Assembly (NCBI RefSeq): GCF_000006405.1
Contig: NW_003204474.1
Coordinates: forward strand, 1-27,631
Source: Perkinsus marinus ATCC 50983
Taxonomy: Eukaryota; Perkinsozoa; Perkinsida; Perkinsidae
Length of the DNA stretch: 27,631 bases
Reading direction: 5' to 3'
Position 1 is the first letter of the stretch. Each line of letters starts with the position of its first letter. The position numbers and the translations under genes are program-made. Shown here piece by piece: positions 8,678 to 19,206 of the stretch. Under the pieces are notes generated by a model that was given only the letters and a program-made list of their open reading frames with translations, did not search any database and was not told the origin of the DNA.

Positions 8678-9143
8678 GCTACCCACATGTTCCACTTGTA
8701 GTTTTTTGTCTCTCCCTTCTGTTAATGTTCCGCCCGAGAGAGCTTTCATATGCCCTGGGACGTACTCTCGTTAAGGAGGCAGACCACGAGGAGAGGAATG
8801 GCTTGTAGTAGTGCTATACTATCCTTATCGATGCTGTAATACCATAACACCAGACTAGCCACTGATGATGGTATGATGGTAGCAGCGGGAAGGGCCTCAT
8901 TGAATGACGAATCGTCTAGGACCATTAGGGCGGTTGCTGCTAATGTTTATATGGAGTACAAGGTACTAGCGCGGCTTTGACATCGGCTCCTTATCTTGTT
9001 ATGGTTACTCATGTCTTCAGTGTACGCAGCATACTATGGGTTCTCCGTTGACATCATTGCTTATGCAATGTGAATACAGGCCTGGATAGAAGACATCAGT
9101 TAGAGTAACTCCATTCGCTCAATGAGTGTGTGAGGGTGATCAA
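8678..9143. other. Stretch without a recognisable gene
   Basis: I see no frame with a believable product, RNA gene or repeat in these roughly 470 bases. Confidence 0.5.
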
Positions 9144-9340
9144 ATGGTAGTCTTACTAGCTGTTGTTGGAGAAGATGAGGAGAGTAATGCAAAAAGAGTG
9201 GAGGTAAACGGTAGTTAATCATATGCTAGTCACGACTGGCCGGAACAAGGGTTGCTACAGACCTGGACTTCCTTAAGGGTGAAGTCTTTAATAAGATACT
9301 GATAATAAGGGAAGCATCATTACCTTCTAATGGCCCATAA
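9144..9340 (+). CDS. Doubtful small spliced gene (54 aa)
   Basis: Exon 9144-9197 (hydrophobic start MVVLLAVVG, then acidic EDEESNAKR) can join exon 9230-9340 across a 32-nt intron in one frame. The second exon reads TDLDFLKGEVFNKILIIREA, which looks like real protein. The 5' site is A|GT, unlike most introns here. It may instead be exons of a larger gene. No family is recognised. Confidence 0.25.
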
Positions 9341-9492
9341 TGCTACTCATGCCAATCCTCAATAGTTACACTATCTGCTGAATACCAATCATAACCATAT
9401 CACTACCCTTGGGGATATGTTTTGTTCTCACGTGAGGCAGCCGCCCCTCAATACCTCCTCGTAGGGTATCCTGCATTATCACCGCTGTACCA

Positions 9493-10219
9493 ATGGACTC
9501 TGCGGCTTATATCCAGCTTGATACTACTAATGCATCGCCATATCATCCACCAGTAGTTGATAATAATATAGAGGCCAGAAAGTAGGGATATGCCTATGTA
9601 AGAGTGTGCAATGATGTCCTATAGGTATGCTAGAGAGGCATTGATACCATCGTTGTTGCCAGCGATCGAGGCACTACTTGAAGAGGTAAAAGATAATGGG
9701 CATTTGGCCTATTGGTTGAGCAGGAAGGTAGTATATGTATTAGCTATATGCCAACGACATCCCACTCAGCATACAGAGCGTAGTGCTAGACGCAGCCTCA
9801 CGCAGAAGAAACCTTCCCTTAAGCGTCCCAGTGATGGGAGACTAGATGCCGCCTCGGTGGCTCGTCGTAGTAGTAACAGAGGGCATGGGAGTATGTTGGG
9901 GCTACCTGATTCTCCTCATCATCATTCTGTTATGTCATCAGTTGATGATGGAGGGAAGACGGTTGTAGACGGGGAGGAGCGACGACCGGTCGATGCCTTC
10001 GATCCATTAGTCTGGATTGCTAACTACCTTAAGGGTTCCCGCAGCCAACACCACCACCATGATGATGATTATGAGCATGTTACCAGCAACACATCGCAGC
10101 ATTATGACGGGAATCACGTCAACAGCGTCCTGGGGTCCCAATGTGTCGATGATGCTGATGTGGTAGTGCAAGGGGGAAATGTGGAGTTGAAAGAGGAGGA
10201 CGAAGGTATGCATCATTAG
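9493..10219 (+). CDS. Protein with Dpy-30-like segments (213 aa)
   Basis: The model uses exons 9493-9581, 9625-9727 and 9770-10219 with 43-nt and 42-nt introns. The second intron is a multiple of three with no stop, so it may be retained. The first exon was chosen because it links an upstream ATG in frame. Residues 30-50 (YAREALIPSLLPAIEALLEE) resemble helix 1 of the Dpy-30/RII-like dimerisation fold. Residues 142-152 (DPLVWIANYLK) resemble its second helix, which in that family often reads DPxxWLAxYL. In known proteins the helices are adjacent; here about 90 low-complexity residues separate them, so the fold is uncertain. Poly-His/Asp and acidic stretches follow. Such domains commonly dock partners in histone methyltransferase or ciliary complexes; the role here is unknown. 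Confidence 0.45.
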
Positions 10220-10397
10220 TGTCCATCACCATCCAATCCTCCAGGAGCCCTTATAGAGAACGTAGTGGAGCAAGACGGATAGCATCATTGTCATCATGTG
10301 TGTATTTGGACATGCTACCACTCCTCTTTGAACTTATCATCTCTCCATTGTTGCCTTTCGTTACATCACTATCCTCTATCCGTCTTCAGTTTATTAC

Positions 10398-12167
10398 ATG
10401 CACCCAATGCAGGGACAGCAGCATCAGCAGCATCAGCAGCATCAGCAGCAGTCGGCCCCTTCGACATTGTTCATGGCTAGAGCAGCCACGACTGGTCCTA
10501 CTACCTCTCCAATGCCATCCTCCTCCGTCCGACCTAATTCCTCACCACTTGGTCACTCTCGACCACCACAAAAGCAGCTACCAGCATTCCGGTGGAGTGC
10601 TGACTTGCATCTACCCCCAACTACCCCTACTCGATGGCGGCCACCGGGTCCTGATATAGGCAGCAATGGTATTCTATGGAGGCTTGACGTAGAACCTCAG
10701 AGACATACATCTTCGGCCTCTTCTCCATGCCGATCGAATGATAACACTACTCATCATCGTCAGGATGCCCAACGAGGTATGAATGGTAGAGGAGATGGTA
10801 GAGGCTCAACGGTGGTTACCAAACTTGGGAGGGATACCGTCAACAACAACAACAACTCAATACCCTTGAAGAGGCGACGTTCGCATACGACCGTAGCAGC
10901 ATCAGCGTCAGATAAGGCTGCTTCCAGTCGTAAAGTCCCTCGGCCGGCGCCTATCAACCTGGTCCAATCTACTCGATTCGGTGCTCAAGGCTTGCGGGGG
11001 GGACCACCTCTCCCGACAAGGTCATCATCATCATCATTACATCAACATCGTCGTCATCATACGGGTTCTAGTCAAACAAAGCATGGTATTGACAGATGTA
11101 GTAGTAAGAGCTTTGCCCCTCGGTACGCCCCTAAAGGCCATCTAGCAGATAAACGTATCAACAGTAGCCATGCCTCTGTTCATACTAAGGAGTGCCCGGT
11201 TAAACATAAATGGGTTGATGATGGTAGTGATGATACTAATCATAGGCAGAGGTCATCTAATACTGGCGACGAGTGTAGTAGTCATGAGGGCTCATTCAAG
11301 CATCATCGGCGTAATGGTCGTGGTGATAATGATGATCAATGTCGTTGTCCAGTGTGTGCAGCATTGTTAGAGCCTCATGCTACAAGGGCTCGAGAGAATA
11401 ACCTCAAGTTGCTTACGACAGCCCTCGATGTACCTCCTGATGCCAGGACGATCTCCTTACGTTATGGTTGCCGATATGGTCATAAGTTCACTCAAATACA
11501 GAATGTATCAGCTCCCTATGATATGCCCTTGTCATGCCCTCAGTGCCGGCTTGCTAAGGCACCACCTCCTCTAAGGTCTGGTCTATTCCGTGGTAAGGTG
11601 GGTAGTACTACTACTAGTAGCACTTGTCGAGGTAAAGCATCATCAATGGATCCCATGGCTGGCTTGACTCCACGAGAGAGACAGGCAGCTGCATTGAAGG
11701 CTGCTAAGATGGAATATCAAGCATCTCTACATAAGGGGGTATCCCCTTCCTATCAAACACTGGAGGCTACTGCTAAGATCAATCAATTGGTTACTCGTTT
11801 GAAGTCAAAGGTGCCTAGCACACGTGAACAAGTCGTTTTGGGTATTGTAGAATGCCCTGATGAATTAGGCTTATGGCCTCTATTACGGAGTCTATTAGAT
11901 ATACAACCTCAGCCTGGGCAGACAGAAGTGGATAAAGATAAGGTAATATAGATGGAGTATTCCCCTACAGCCTTACAGCCTTCCTGTCTTCAGCTTTATC
12001 GTCGAGCAGCGTTATTATGCCACCCTGATAAGTGTGACCATGATCGTGCTAAGGAGGCCTTTGCCAAGCTGAGTGCTGAGTATGCAGCATCTAATAATGC
12101 TGCGAATGCTTTCCGTACTACTGTCGTTACTGGACCTCCCTCTGCCACCACCGGCCCTCGCCGATGA
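10398..12167 (+). CDS. J-domain (DnaJ-like) protein with cysteine cluster (572 aa)
   Basis: Exon 1 spans 10398-11942 and exon 2 11994-12167, across a 51-nt GT..CAG intron. The first 300 residues are low complexity (Gln/His repeats, Ser, Arg, His). A Cys cluster follows: C315, C317, C320, then C358 and H362, then C380/C383 (CPQC), probably binding zinc. The C-terminal 80 residues form a J-domain: helix I near DELGLWPLLRSLL, helix II ending YRRAALLCHPDK with the essential HPD at 525-527, and helix III KEAFAKLSAEYA. J-domains stimulate ATP hydrolysis by Hsp70 partners. The intron falls inside helix II; unspliced, the frame stops just before it, which confirms the splice. Upstream, a pyrimidine-rich CAG acceptor lies eight bases before the ATG, suiting a trans- or cis-spliced 5' UTR. 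Client and location are unknown. Confidence 0.8.
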
Positions 12168-13301
12168 TCCCCATCACCTCAGTGTCACTACTCTCGTTCT
12201 ATCACTATAGCCTCATTTTCTGGTATTGACATAATTACTGTAATAGTGCGTCACTGCTTGTTGATTGTCTGCTGCTGCTGTGGCCCTTGTTTGGCTACTT
12301 TTAGACCCTTGGGGGCATCCCCTCACAGAGTACCTACTCTGGAGGGTACTTCTGACCAGTATCGTCTATATATGTTGCTTTATCATTATTATCACTATGA
12401 GAATAGGTTTATGTATCATTGTTATTATCGATAGCCACCATTAATATTCTGATTACAACTGTAGTATATCACTGTAGACCATCCGAACAGATTGCAGTCG
12501 TCATTGCGTTCGTCCGTGAGAAGGCATCAACTCAATATGCCAGTGTTCATCATCCATATTATAATCCATGCCAACTACAGAGTCGACTTCTCTTCCATCG
12601 ATAGACATCAGGAACAGCAATAACGTACTCGCTGTAGACTCTACAGTAGGCTACCCCTCACTTCAACAGCCTGGAGTACGACACTGAGATTATCATCAAC
12701 AGATCCATGTCTAGGGCCCCGATGATGTTAGTCTGACGATGTCAGACGGTGTTGTTAGCCTCAGAGGGGTGTATTCGTTAGGGACTCAAGGCATAGACCG
12801 AAGGACGACCAGAAGAACCACAGGAGGTCTGCCCTGCCCAACCTCGTGGGAATACCATCGACAGAAACGCCGTATTGGTTACATATTTGGGTCCCCCTAA
12901 CACGAAATACAGCCGAGGTGGCGATGGAGAGGGTGGAGGGGAGGCCAGGGCAAAGTTAGTCGTGAGTGATAGTGGTGCTTCGCGAGGTGTATATTCGTTT
13001 ACTATTATCATCATCACCTGTCGAGTTCACTCACCCTGAAGTTGCAGTAACCCGGCATCTAAGCCATCACATGTGGACGTCAACACTGATCTTCCCCCTC
13101 CCCAAGTTTATGCCTCATCACCGACGCCCGAGATGATGAGCTACAGTCCCCCACGCTAGCGCTGCTCAATTTCCGAGTATCCGACGGTTGTTGGTTGTCA
13201 ACCCACATGCCTCTCATACAGAACTCTTCGTCTATATTGTGCTCAGAGATGTTAGGGAAGACGACAATTATTAATACTGTTCTATACCACTGGATCTCTC
13301 G
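12168..13301. other. Gene-poor stretch with short doubtful frames
   Basis: No convincing gene. A minus-strand 79-codon frame at 12778-13017 is Ser/Pro-rich. A similar motif (NEYTP on the minus strand) occurs twice about 230 bp apart, near 12770 and 12990, hinting at an old local duplication. A plus-strand Tyr-rich frame at 12246-12434 starts only at GTG. I assign none of them. Confidence 0.4.
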
Positions 13302-14192
13302 CTATCGCGTTGAACGTAGCAGTACCGTTCGAGGGTTTCGGGTTATACCACTATTGCCTTCTGCTCTCAATGAGAACCTTTCACCTATGTACGTGAACTG
13401 GGCACCAACAACACCCAGTATGTGCATACAGCGGCTTGAATAAACTCTACGCAACAGTAGGTTCGCCTCTCTGGGTTGTGAATCCTGGATCTCGAGACTC
13501 ATTATCATGGACGAAGAAGAGAGCTTCAATTCTTCCTTTATACTCATCATGCCGTGGTGAGCCTTGTCCATTCCTAAGCCAGAATACTTAGATGATAGTA
13601 TGATGGCCATAGCTCTACCGTTCCCCAACGTATGATGCCACCTTGGAGATCAACCACTGCATCACTGAGTCGGATACTCCCCAACTCGAGCATACCATTC
13701 ACGAGCCGATCACCTGTGGGGAGGTACGCTTCTGTAGATGTCCTCGATATGTCCCTTACCACCGAGATAAGCTGTCAAGGCCTGCACTGGGCCCCACTTG
13801 CCCCATACTTTACCACTCCCACAATCATAATGCAGCTCTACCTGTGACAATACATCCCTACAATAGCTGGTTACCAGCAACTAACCTCCCAGACGATGGA
13901 TTTCCACCATCCTGCTATACCGGCGTTTCTTTCCATCATCAAGCATCCATCTGATGATGACTCGAATACTCGAGGAGCTGGAAGACGACAGGCCAAGCCG
14001 GTCTCATCACGGTGTAGCTGCCACTTTTGAATCCTCGTTCGGCAACGGGCTCCCTTGCGTCATGAGCTTGCCATCGTCCCCTCCTATGGAATGACTAGTA
14101 GCCTCCTCAATATCGAGCCGCTCTCCTCTGCATGATGGGCAGACGTCTTTCACATCTGCTGGTGGTCCATTGAAGGGATGTGGAGACCGGAC
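13302..14192 (-). CDS. Exon chain of an unrecognised gene (start not fixed)
   Basis: Five coding exons join in one frame on the minus strand: 14192-14011, 13977-13886, 13837-13714, 13664-13642 and 13573-13302. The introns are 33, 48, 49 and 68 nt, all GT..CAG/TAG. The first exon follows a good acceptor (TGTCCATTACAG), so the true start lies upstream, perhaps in the frames at 14250-14823. Visible parts are a CPSC pair (DVCPSCRGERLDIEEA), a basic segment (LDDGKKRRYSRMVEIHRLG) and a Gly/Trp-rich segment (DCGSGKVWGKWGPVQALTAY). I recognise no family. The coding character of the exons is good; the joins, especially the 33-nt and 68-nt introns, are less certain. Two plus-strand frames overlap and are probably shadows. 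Confidence 0.42.
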
Positions 14193-14249
14193 CTGTAATG
14201 GACATCACTGCCACTGCTTCTAATGATGTACTCCACTGGAACTATCTAC

Positions 14250-14823
14250 CTAAGTGCCACTCCGCCAGATAGACTCATGATTATGATTGTGTAAGAGCGT
14301 AGAAGAGGACGTGAGAATGGGGTCGGATAGGGGCGAGTCACTCATGAGCCTAGGGTGTTTGCCAAGTGGCTGCTGCCCCAACCGTATCATGGTATCATCT
14401 GCGACTAGTACTACACCTGGGAAACATTCTGACATACACCTCATTCATACAGCCGTCAAGGTATACACTCATGAGTACCATTGCCTGCCTTCTCTGACTG
14501 TCATCAACAATGGCATGGTCAACATCACTATGATCATTGGCCTCAGTTAGGTCGCTCCTTGTACGGACACGTTGACGGTCTCCTATAGATGGTGAAGTAG
14601 AGCAAGGGCGTGTCTCAGCCTCTGCATGAAGGCTGATTGGACTCCTGAACCTCCAAGTACGATTAGTTGATAACACTTCAAAATTAATCTTCGTTATCGT
14701 ATGAGCACTTGCTGATGTATCGACTGCTTCTCTTGAGCTATCTGGGTATGTCTCACTGGAGAGCTTAGACACAACAGTACCTCGAGTCGAGGTCTTCGAC
14801 TCCTGTTCGTGCAACGATAACAA
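14250..14823 (-). CDS. Candidate upstream exons of the same minus-strand gene
   Basis: Two overlapping minus-strand frames look coding. One, 14823-14395, is open for 142 codons without an initial ATG and is Ser/Thr-rich and polar. The other starts at ATG 14444 and runs to 14250, reading PGVVLVADDTMIRLGQQPLG then a Ser/His-rich end. I could not find a splice pair joining them to each other or to the exon at 14192 without hitting a stop, so gene boundaries are unresolved. Product unknown. Confidence 0.3.
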
Positions 14824-14851
14824 CGACGATGACCACGACGGACTCTAGCCA

Positions 14852-17117
14852 TTATACGATGGTAGGAGGGTAATGAATCCTATATGGCAATCGACGTATC
14901 GACGTCGATATGTACTGTGCGGAGGTGTGAACATAACAATACTGTGAACAACGTGAACATGAACTCGATAATGGGGAGCAGGAGGTAACATGCTTCAGAT
15001 TCTCCCCGTGGTGTCGGTGTCGTCGTGACAAGATGGCATCCATTATCTCCTGACGTTGCTGATCGGTAATACCATGTAACCAGTCATCAAGGAAGGAGTG
15101 CGTTCCATTAGTGTGGAGTTGACTTGTTAGATACTTCCTAACTCTCGGATCATTACAGGCACTGGGAGGCATTGATAATCTGAGCTATAGGCGTTCCAGT
15201 AACTACGGTGTCACGAGCTTTGCTGGACTACCTTAAAATATGACTATTACGATGAATTGAAGACCTAGGGCGGTGGCGGCGGCGATGGTGATGATGTATC
15301 TGTCGGCGTAGGGTAGGACTACTGAGGCTGCGGTAGAGTGTTATTATTACATTCGAGCTACCCCTGTGTGATGATGATGATGCCTCCTTTATATCTGCCT
15401 CCTCTGCCATACGTATCATATCTTTATGGAACTGGATCCTATTGGATGGCGACCTCTCCAAGCATGGGAATCTTGATAGGCTCATGTCAGGATCGAATAG
15501 TTGCTTGAACATAGCATTAATTCTTACATCCACTTTACCTTCTATTTCACTACACGTTCTCAATAAGTCTGGATATTCATATTCTAGTATTATCCATCTC
15601 ACGCATACCTTTAGTAATAGGACACACCGTGGTAGCCAATAAGATGCTCCTCGACTGCAATGCCCTCTATTATTACTACTGCATATCTTAGGTAAAGTGG
15701 ATACCATTTGAGACCATAGTTGGAGTATAGTCATAACTAGTCTATGACGGTAGGGTTTAGGGAGAGCAGCATGATGATAGAGCTCATCCTCTCGAGTAGT
15801 AGTAGGACTATGATGGTAGTAGCCGCTACTGTTCGTGTTACTACCAGAGCAAGCAGTGGTAGTAGTAGTGCCAAACATGAGCCAGTAAGCTAGATGGGCT
15901 AGGAGACCGGCTAACCTAGGTAGCTTACATTCCTTACATATCCTATGGAACTGTGATACCGGTCGAATGGGAGCCTCCTTATCATCGATGTGTGGTAGTC
16001 GTGTATTGCGGGCATCGAGTAGTAGCTGTATAGGGTAAGTATTGGCTACGTAATTCATAATGAAGTCTTGTATTGTAGGAATGGTGATATCTATAGACTT
16101 GCTCCTTACGATATTATTCAATACTATAGGATCTATATCACCCTCCATCGTAATCATCATATCAGTACTACTACCACTGTATCTTCCCCAGACATATTCC
16201 TGCCTTACCAACCTATCATGACCTGAGGCTGATGCTGAGGGATCCCCAAAGTAAGCAAAAGGCCATATAAATCTACTCGCGAGACGGTGCACTTCGGCAT
16301 CATCATCATCATTATCAGTAGTAGTATGCCTCATAGGTCCAGCCTCATCATCACCATCATGAGAATGGTGTAAGTGTGGTGTAGTCTCAGGGAGTTGTAT
16401 GGCATCGTCAGCAGCATGATACACTGTACTCCTACCTCCTTGCTGTTGTCGGAGATACTCCAACTCGTGTAGTATGCCGTGCCCGATTGGAAATGTAACC
16501 TCGTTATTGCCATCATGACTACCCTCCTTATTGGGGTCTTTATCTCCTTCCTTACTGAAGCATTCAGATACTATCTTGGTAGTAGTAGTATGATGATGAT
16601 GTATCCATACACTAGGTGGTAGTATTGATGATGGTGATGCATGAGACATAAGGAGGGGAGGTATCGACGATGCCTCGTCCACCACAATGGCCGGGGATGA
16701 TCCAACAGGCGTGGTCCTATGAGAATATGACTCTTCTCGTGAGCCCTTGCTGTGGTTCAAAGGTGATGATTCTATCATACTGTTATTGTTACGACCTCCT
16801 CCCCCTCCTCCTTCCTGTAGTCTTATCCTATGATGATGGGAATTGCTACCATGGTACTGCCACTGCTGAATGAGCATCATCTTACGACCAACTGTGGGTG
16901 TAACACCAATACTCTCCAAGTACTTTGTAGCATGATAATCATCATCATCATACACGGCAGTGCTCCCAGAGCTATGTCGCTTTCCTCCATTCCTCTTCCC
17001 TCCATCATCATCATGATAGTCTTGTATAGTCGTATTAGAATGAAGAGGGTCTTGAGCCATTAGAGAGTGGGCTACAATCCCAATGAGGATACCTATATTC
17101 ATTGATAGTCCCATCAC
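14852..17117 (-). CDS. Large low-complexity protein with signal peptide (737 aa)
   Basis: Exon 1 is 17117-15232 and exon 2 15179-14852, joined across a 52-nt intron (AG|GTAGTCC to CTCAG). The 5' GTAG of that intron creates the TAG that would otherwise end the frame. The product opens with a hydrophobic signal-like segment (MGLSMNIGILIGIVAHSLMA), so secretion or the endomembrane system is likely. Residues about 25-290 are low complexity, rich in His, Asp, Ser, Thr and Gly. A more ordered part follows (about 290-600), with a CKECKLPRLAGLLAHLAYWL segment and several Trp/Leu-rich helices. The exon-2 end contains FLDDWLHGITDQQRQEIMDA, then a Cys/Ser-rich tail. I recognise no family. It is the largest gene in the window and faces away from the Myb-like gene's end with 555 bp between. 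Confidence 0.65.
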
Positions 17118-17672
17118 AACAACACGCTTAATTCAGGCTTCATGTTGATGCATACTACTATGCTTGTTGTTGTTGTTGAGAGTAGTAGAGCTTAATGTTA
17201 CGTATAACTCATACCGAATATAGCAGCATACACAGTACCTCTCTCCCCAACTCAACAACACAGTAGTTGGATGGGTTAATACCAATTACAGATTGTTATG
17301 GAGTGGGATGTTGTATCATCAATTCATAATAATAATGGTGCATTGTTACTGACAGTTGACGATAATAGTCTATGCAAGGGAGTATATGAGCAACAACAAT
17401 GAGAGCAATATAAATTGGGACATTGCACTCCGTTTTAGTTGCAATATCAATAACAACAATAATGCTGCTGCTGTTAGTGTTGGCACCAGTACTCACTGTC
17501 TCTACCCAACTACACTCCCCATTGACCACTTTATTATGGTTTGACCACACCAAGTAGTAATAATTGGAGAAAAGCAGGATCGGGACTATTATGATACTAC
17601 AATGGTAGATGAGGATAATTATAATATATTACAACAACAGTACTAATGATAACAATATGAACTACTTAATGG
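17118..17672. other. Intergenic stretch, AAC/AAT-rich
   Basis: Between two minus-strand genes. It holds short triplet runs (GTT/AAC, AAT) and an 85-codon minus frame without an ATG and with a hydrophobic segment, which I do not call as a gene. It must include the promoter of the large gene that starts at 17117. Confidence 0.5.
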
Positions 17673-18572
17673 TCATTGTCGATGAATGGCGGCGGCACGT
17701 CCATAGTTATCATAAGGCCGACGATTATTACTATTAGCATCAGTCGGAGGTGTTGTGGTCATGCCAGATTTGGCATTAGTAGCAGCACCACATGTGTTGC
17801 CAAGAGTATTAAACCTCCTCACTTTATTAGCTGGTAGTACAGCTTGCCCAGGGGGAGACTCATCTGGATGTTGCTGCCGTTGTCGTCGCCTGCTATTCTT
17901 ACCAACACCGACTGGACCCGCATCCTCCACAAGGCTGCTACCATCGTGATAATGATCAGGTGATGATGATTGAAGAGTGATAGGAGCCGCCATAGTAGTA
18001 TCGTGTACACCAGAGTTATACTGATCAGTTGCCATAATAGATGCTGATCGAGAGGAACTCCGCGATGCCTGAGGTACAGGGCCAGTAGTAGTAGCAACAC
18101 GGCATATATTAATGCGATGCATATTCGAATTAGTAGAGGACGAAGATGGGATATATCCTCCAATAACCGATGGTGGAGATGCACTCGACGATGAAGCAGC
18201 TGTAGTACTAGTAGAGTCGCTTATAGCCTGTGGTTGCTCCAATAAGGATCTCAAACTCTCAGCCATATTACGTACCATCTCAGCCTCACACTTAGATTGT
18301 GGTAGCTTACCCGTCTTGTAGTAGGTCATTATCTTTTGCCTTGTTGATGCCCATTTAGTCCTCACTTGTTTAGGTGTCCGAAATACATCACCATTAGCCT
18401 TACGAAGCTCACTGGCCACATCATCAAATGCTTGACCTCTCGCTGCTACTGCATCACGAGAGCTTGACCGTGATATTATAATCTTGGCACGATACAATAT
18501 CTCCGCCTCAAAAACCTTTAAGTCGTCACCAGAGAACCTTATATACTGCGACATGATGATGATGATATCCAA
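17673..18572 (-). CDS. Myb/SANT-like DNA-binding protein (299 aa)
   Basis: A single uninterrupted frame. Residues about 13-90 match the Myb/SANT-like domain seen in zeste-type and transposon-derived regulators: FSGDDLKVFEAEIL (helix 1), RGQAFDDVASELRKANGD (helix 2), then RTPKQVRTKWASTRQKI, the recognition-helix pattern. Such domains bind DNA as three-helix bundles, so a nuclear transcription or chromatin role is likely. The remaining 200 residues are low complexity (Ser, Thr, Pro, Asn) with a basic patch (SRRRQRQQH) that may act as a nuclear signal. The start could be Met1 or Met7 (MSQYIRFSG). It diverges from the PKA gene across a 634-bp region. It could also be a domesticated transposon-related protein; I see no transposase domain. 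Confidence 0.65.
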   Translation of the reverse strand: MDIIIIMSQYIRFSGDDLKVFEAEILYRAKIIISRSSSRDAVAARGQAFDDVASELRKANGDVFRTPKQVRTKWASTRQKIMTYYKTGKLPQSKCEAEMVRNMAESLRSLLEQPQAISDSTSTTAASSSSASPPSVIGGYIPSSSSTNSNMHRINICRVATTTGPVPQASRSSSRSASIMATDQYNSGVHDTTMAAPITLQSSSPDHYHDGSSLVEDAGPVGVGKNSRRRQRQQHPDESPPGQAVLPANKVRRFNTLGNTCGAATNAKSGMTTTPPTDANSNNRRPYDNYGRAAAIHRQ

Positions 18573-19206
18573 TGACAGTCAGAATAGGGTAATCTGTAGC
18601 TGAGCGATAGCTGCTGATGCCTGCCAATAGGGACAATTAAAATACAATCCTGTGAAAGTAGTATACAAATAGTAGCTACTCAGTAGCTATTATATCTCAA
18701 GGTTTATGAAATATTATAAAACTCCACCATCTATGCCTCAAGTAATTCATCAGGTATCTCACAGGAAAACCGTAATGAGCAACACAATCACCATATCCCC
18801 ACACGACGACGACGCCGTGTATCTTCACGTCACGTGCTCATCATAGCTCGCCCGCCACAAAGGAGGAGGAGCCGCTCGAAACGGATACACTTTCCAACCA
18901 TGGTCGTCGTCGTGGTGGTGATTGGTATGGGCAATGATGAGTAAGCTAGGTGGAACATCCTAGCTGTTGAATATAATATCATTACGATTCAAGAATAGCT
19001 ATTGGAGAGGCATTCACGCTGTGTTAACATCTTGTTGTGTGACGGCCCCCCGCCGCACCTTGAGACACGTGGTCGGCGTCTCTTCTTGCTACCTTGTCCT
19101 GTCTCGCTACTCTCTGTCATCTATTCTAATGCCTTTCGAAGGATGGAACATTTATACAGTGCGGTATTAGCAGTCCTTCTTATTGGTGATAAGATTACTT
19201 ATCAAA
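18573..19206. promoter_or_regulatory. Divergent intergenic region, Myb-like gene and PKA
   Basis: This 634-bp region lies between two divergent start codons and so should contain both promoters. It includes a GC-richer part with CACGTCACGTG (near 18828-18838, two overlapping CACGT-type E-box-like motifs). Short frames here have no convincing product. Use of the motif is unproven. Confidence 0.4.

Noticed and set aside
13643-13954. Plus-strand frames of 71 and 103 codons
   Set aside because: They have no ATG at the start of the longer one and lie opposite a minus-strand exon chain with in-phase introns.
17296-17553. An 85-codon minus-strand frame with a hydrophobic segment
   Set aside because: It starts only at TTG, has no family match and lies in AAT/AAC-rich intergenic DNA.
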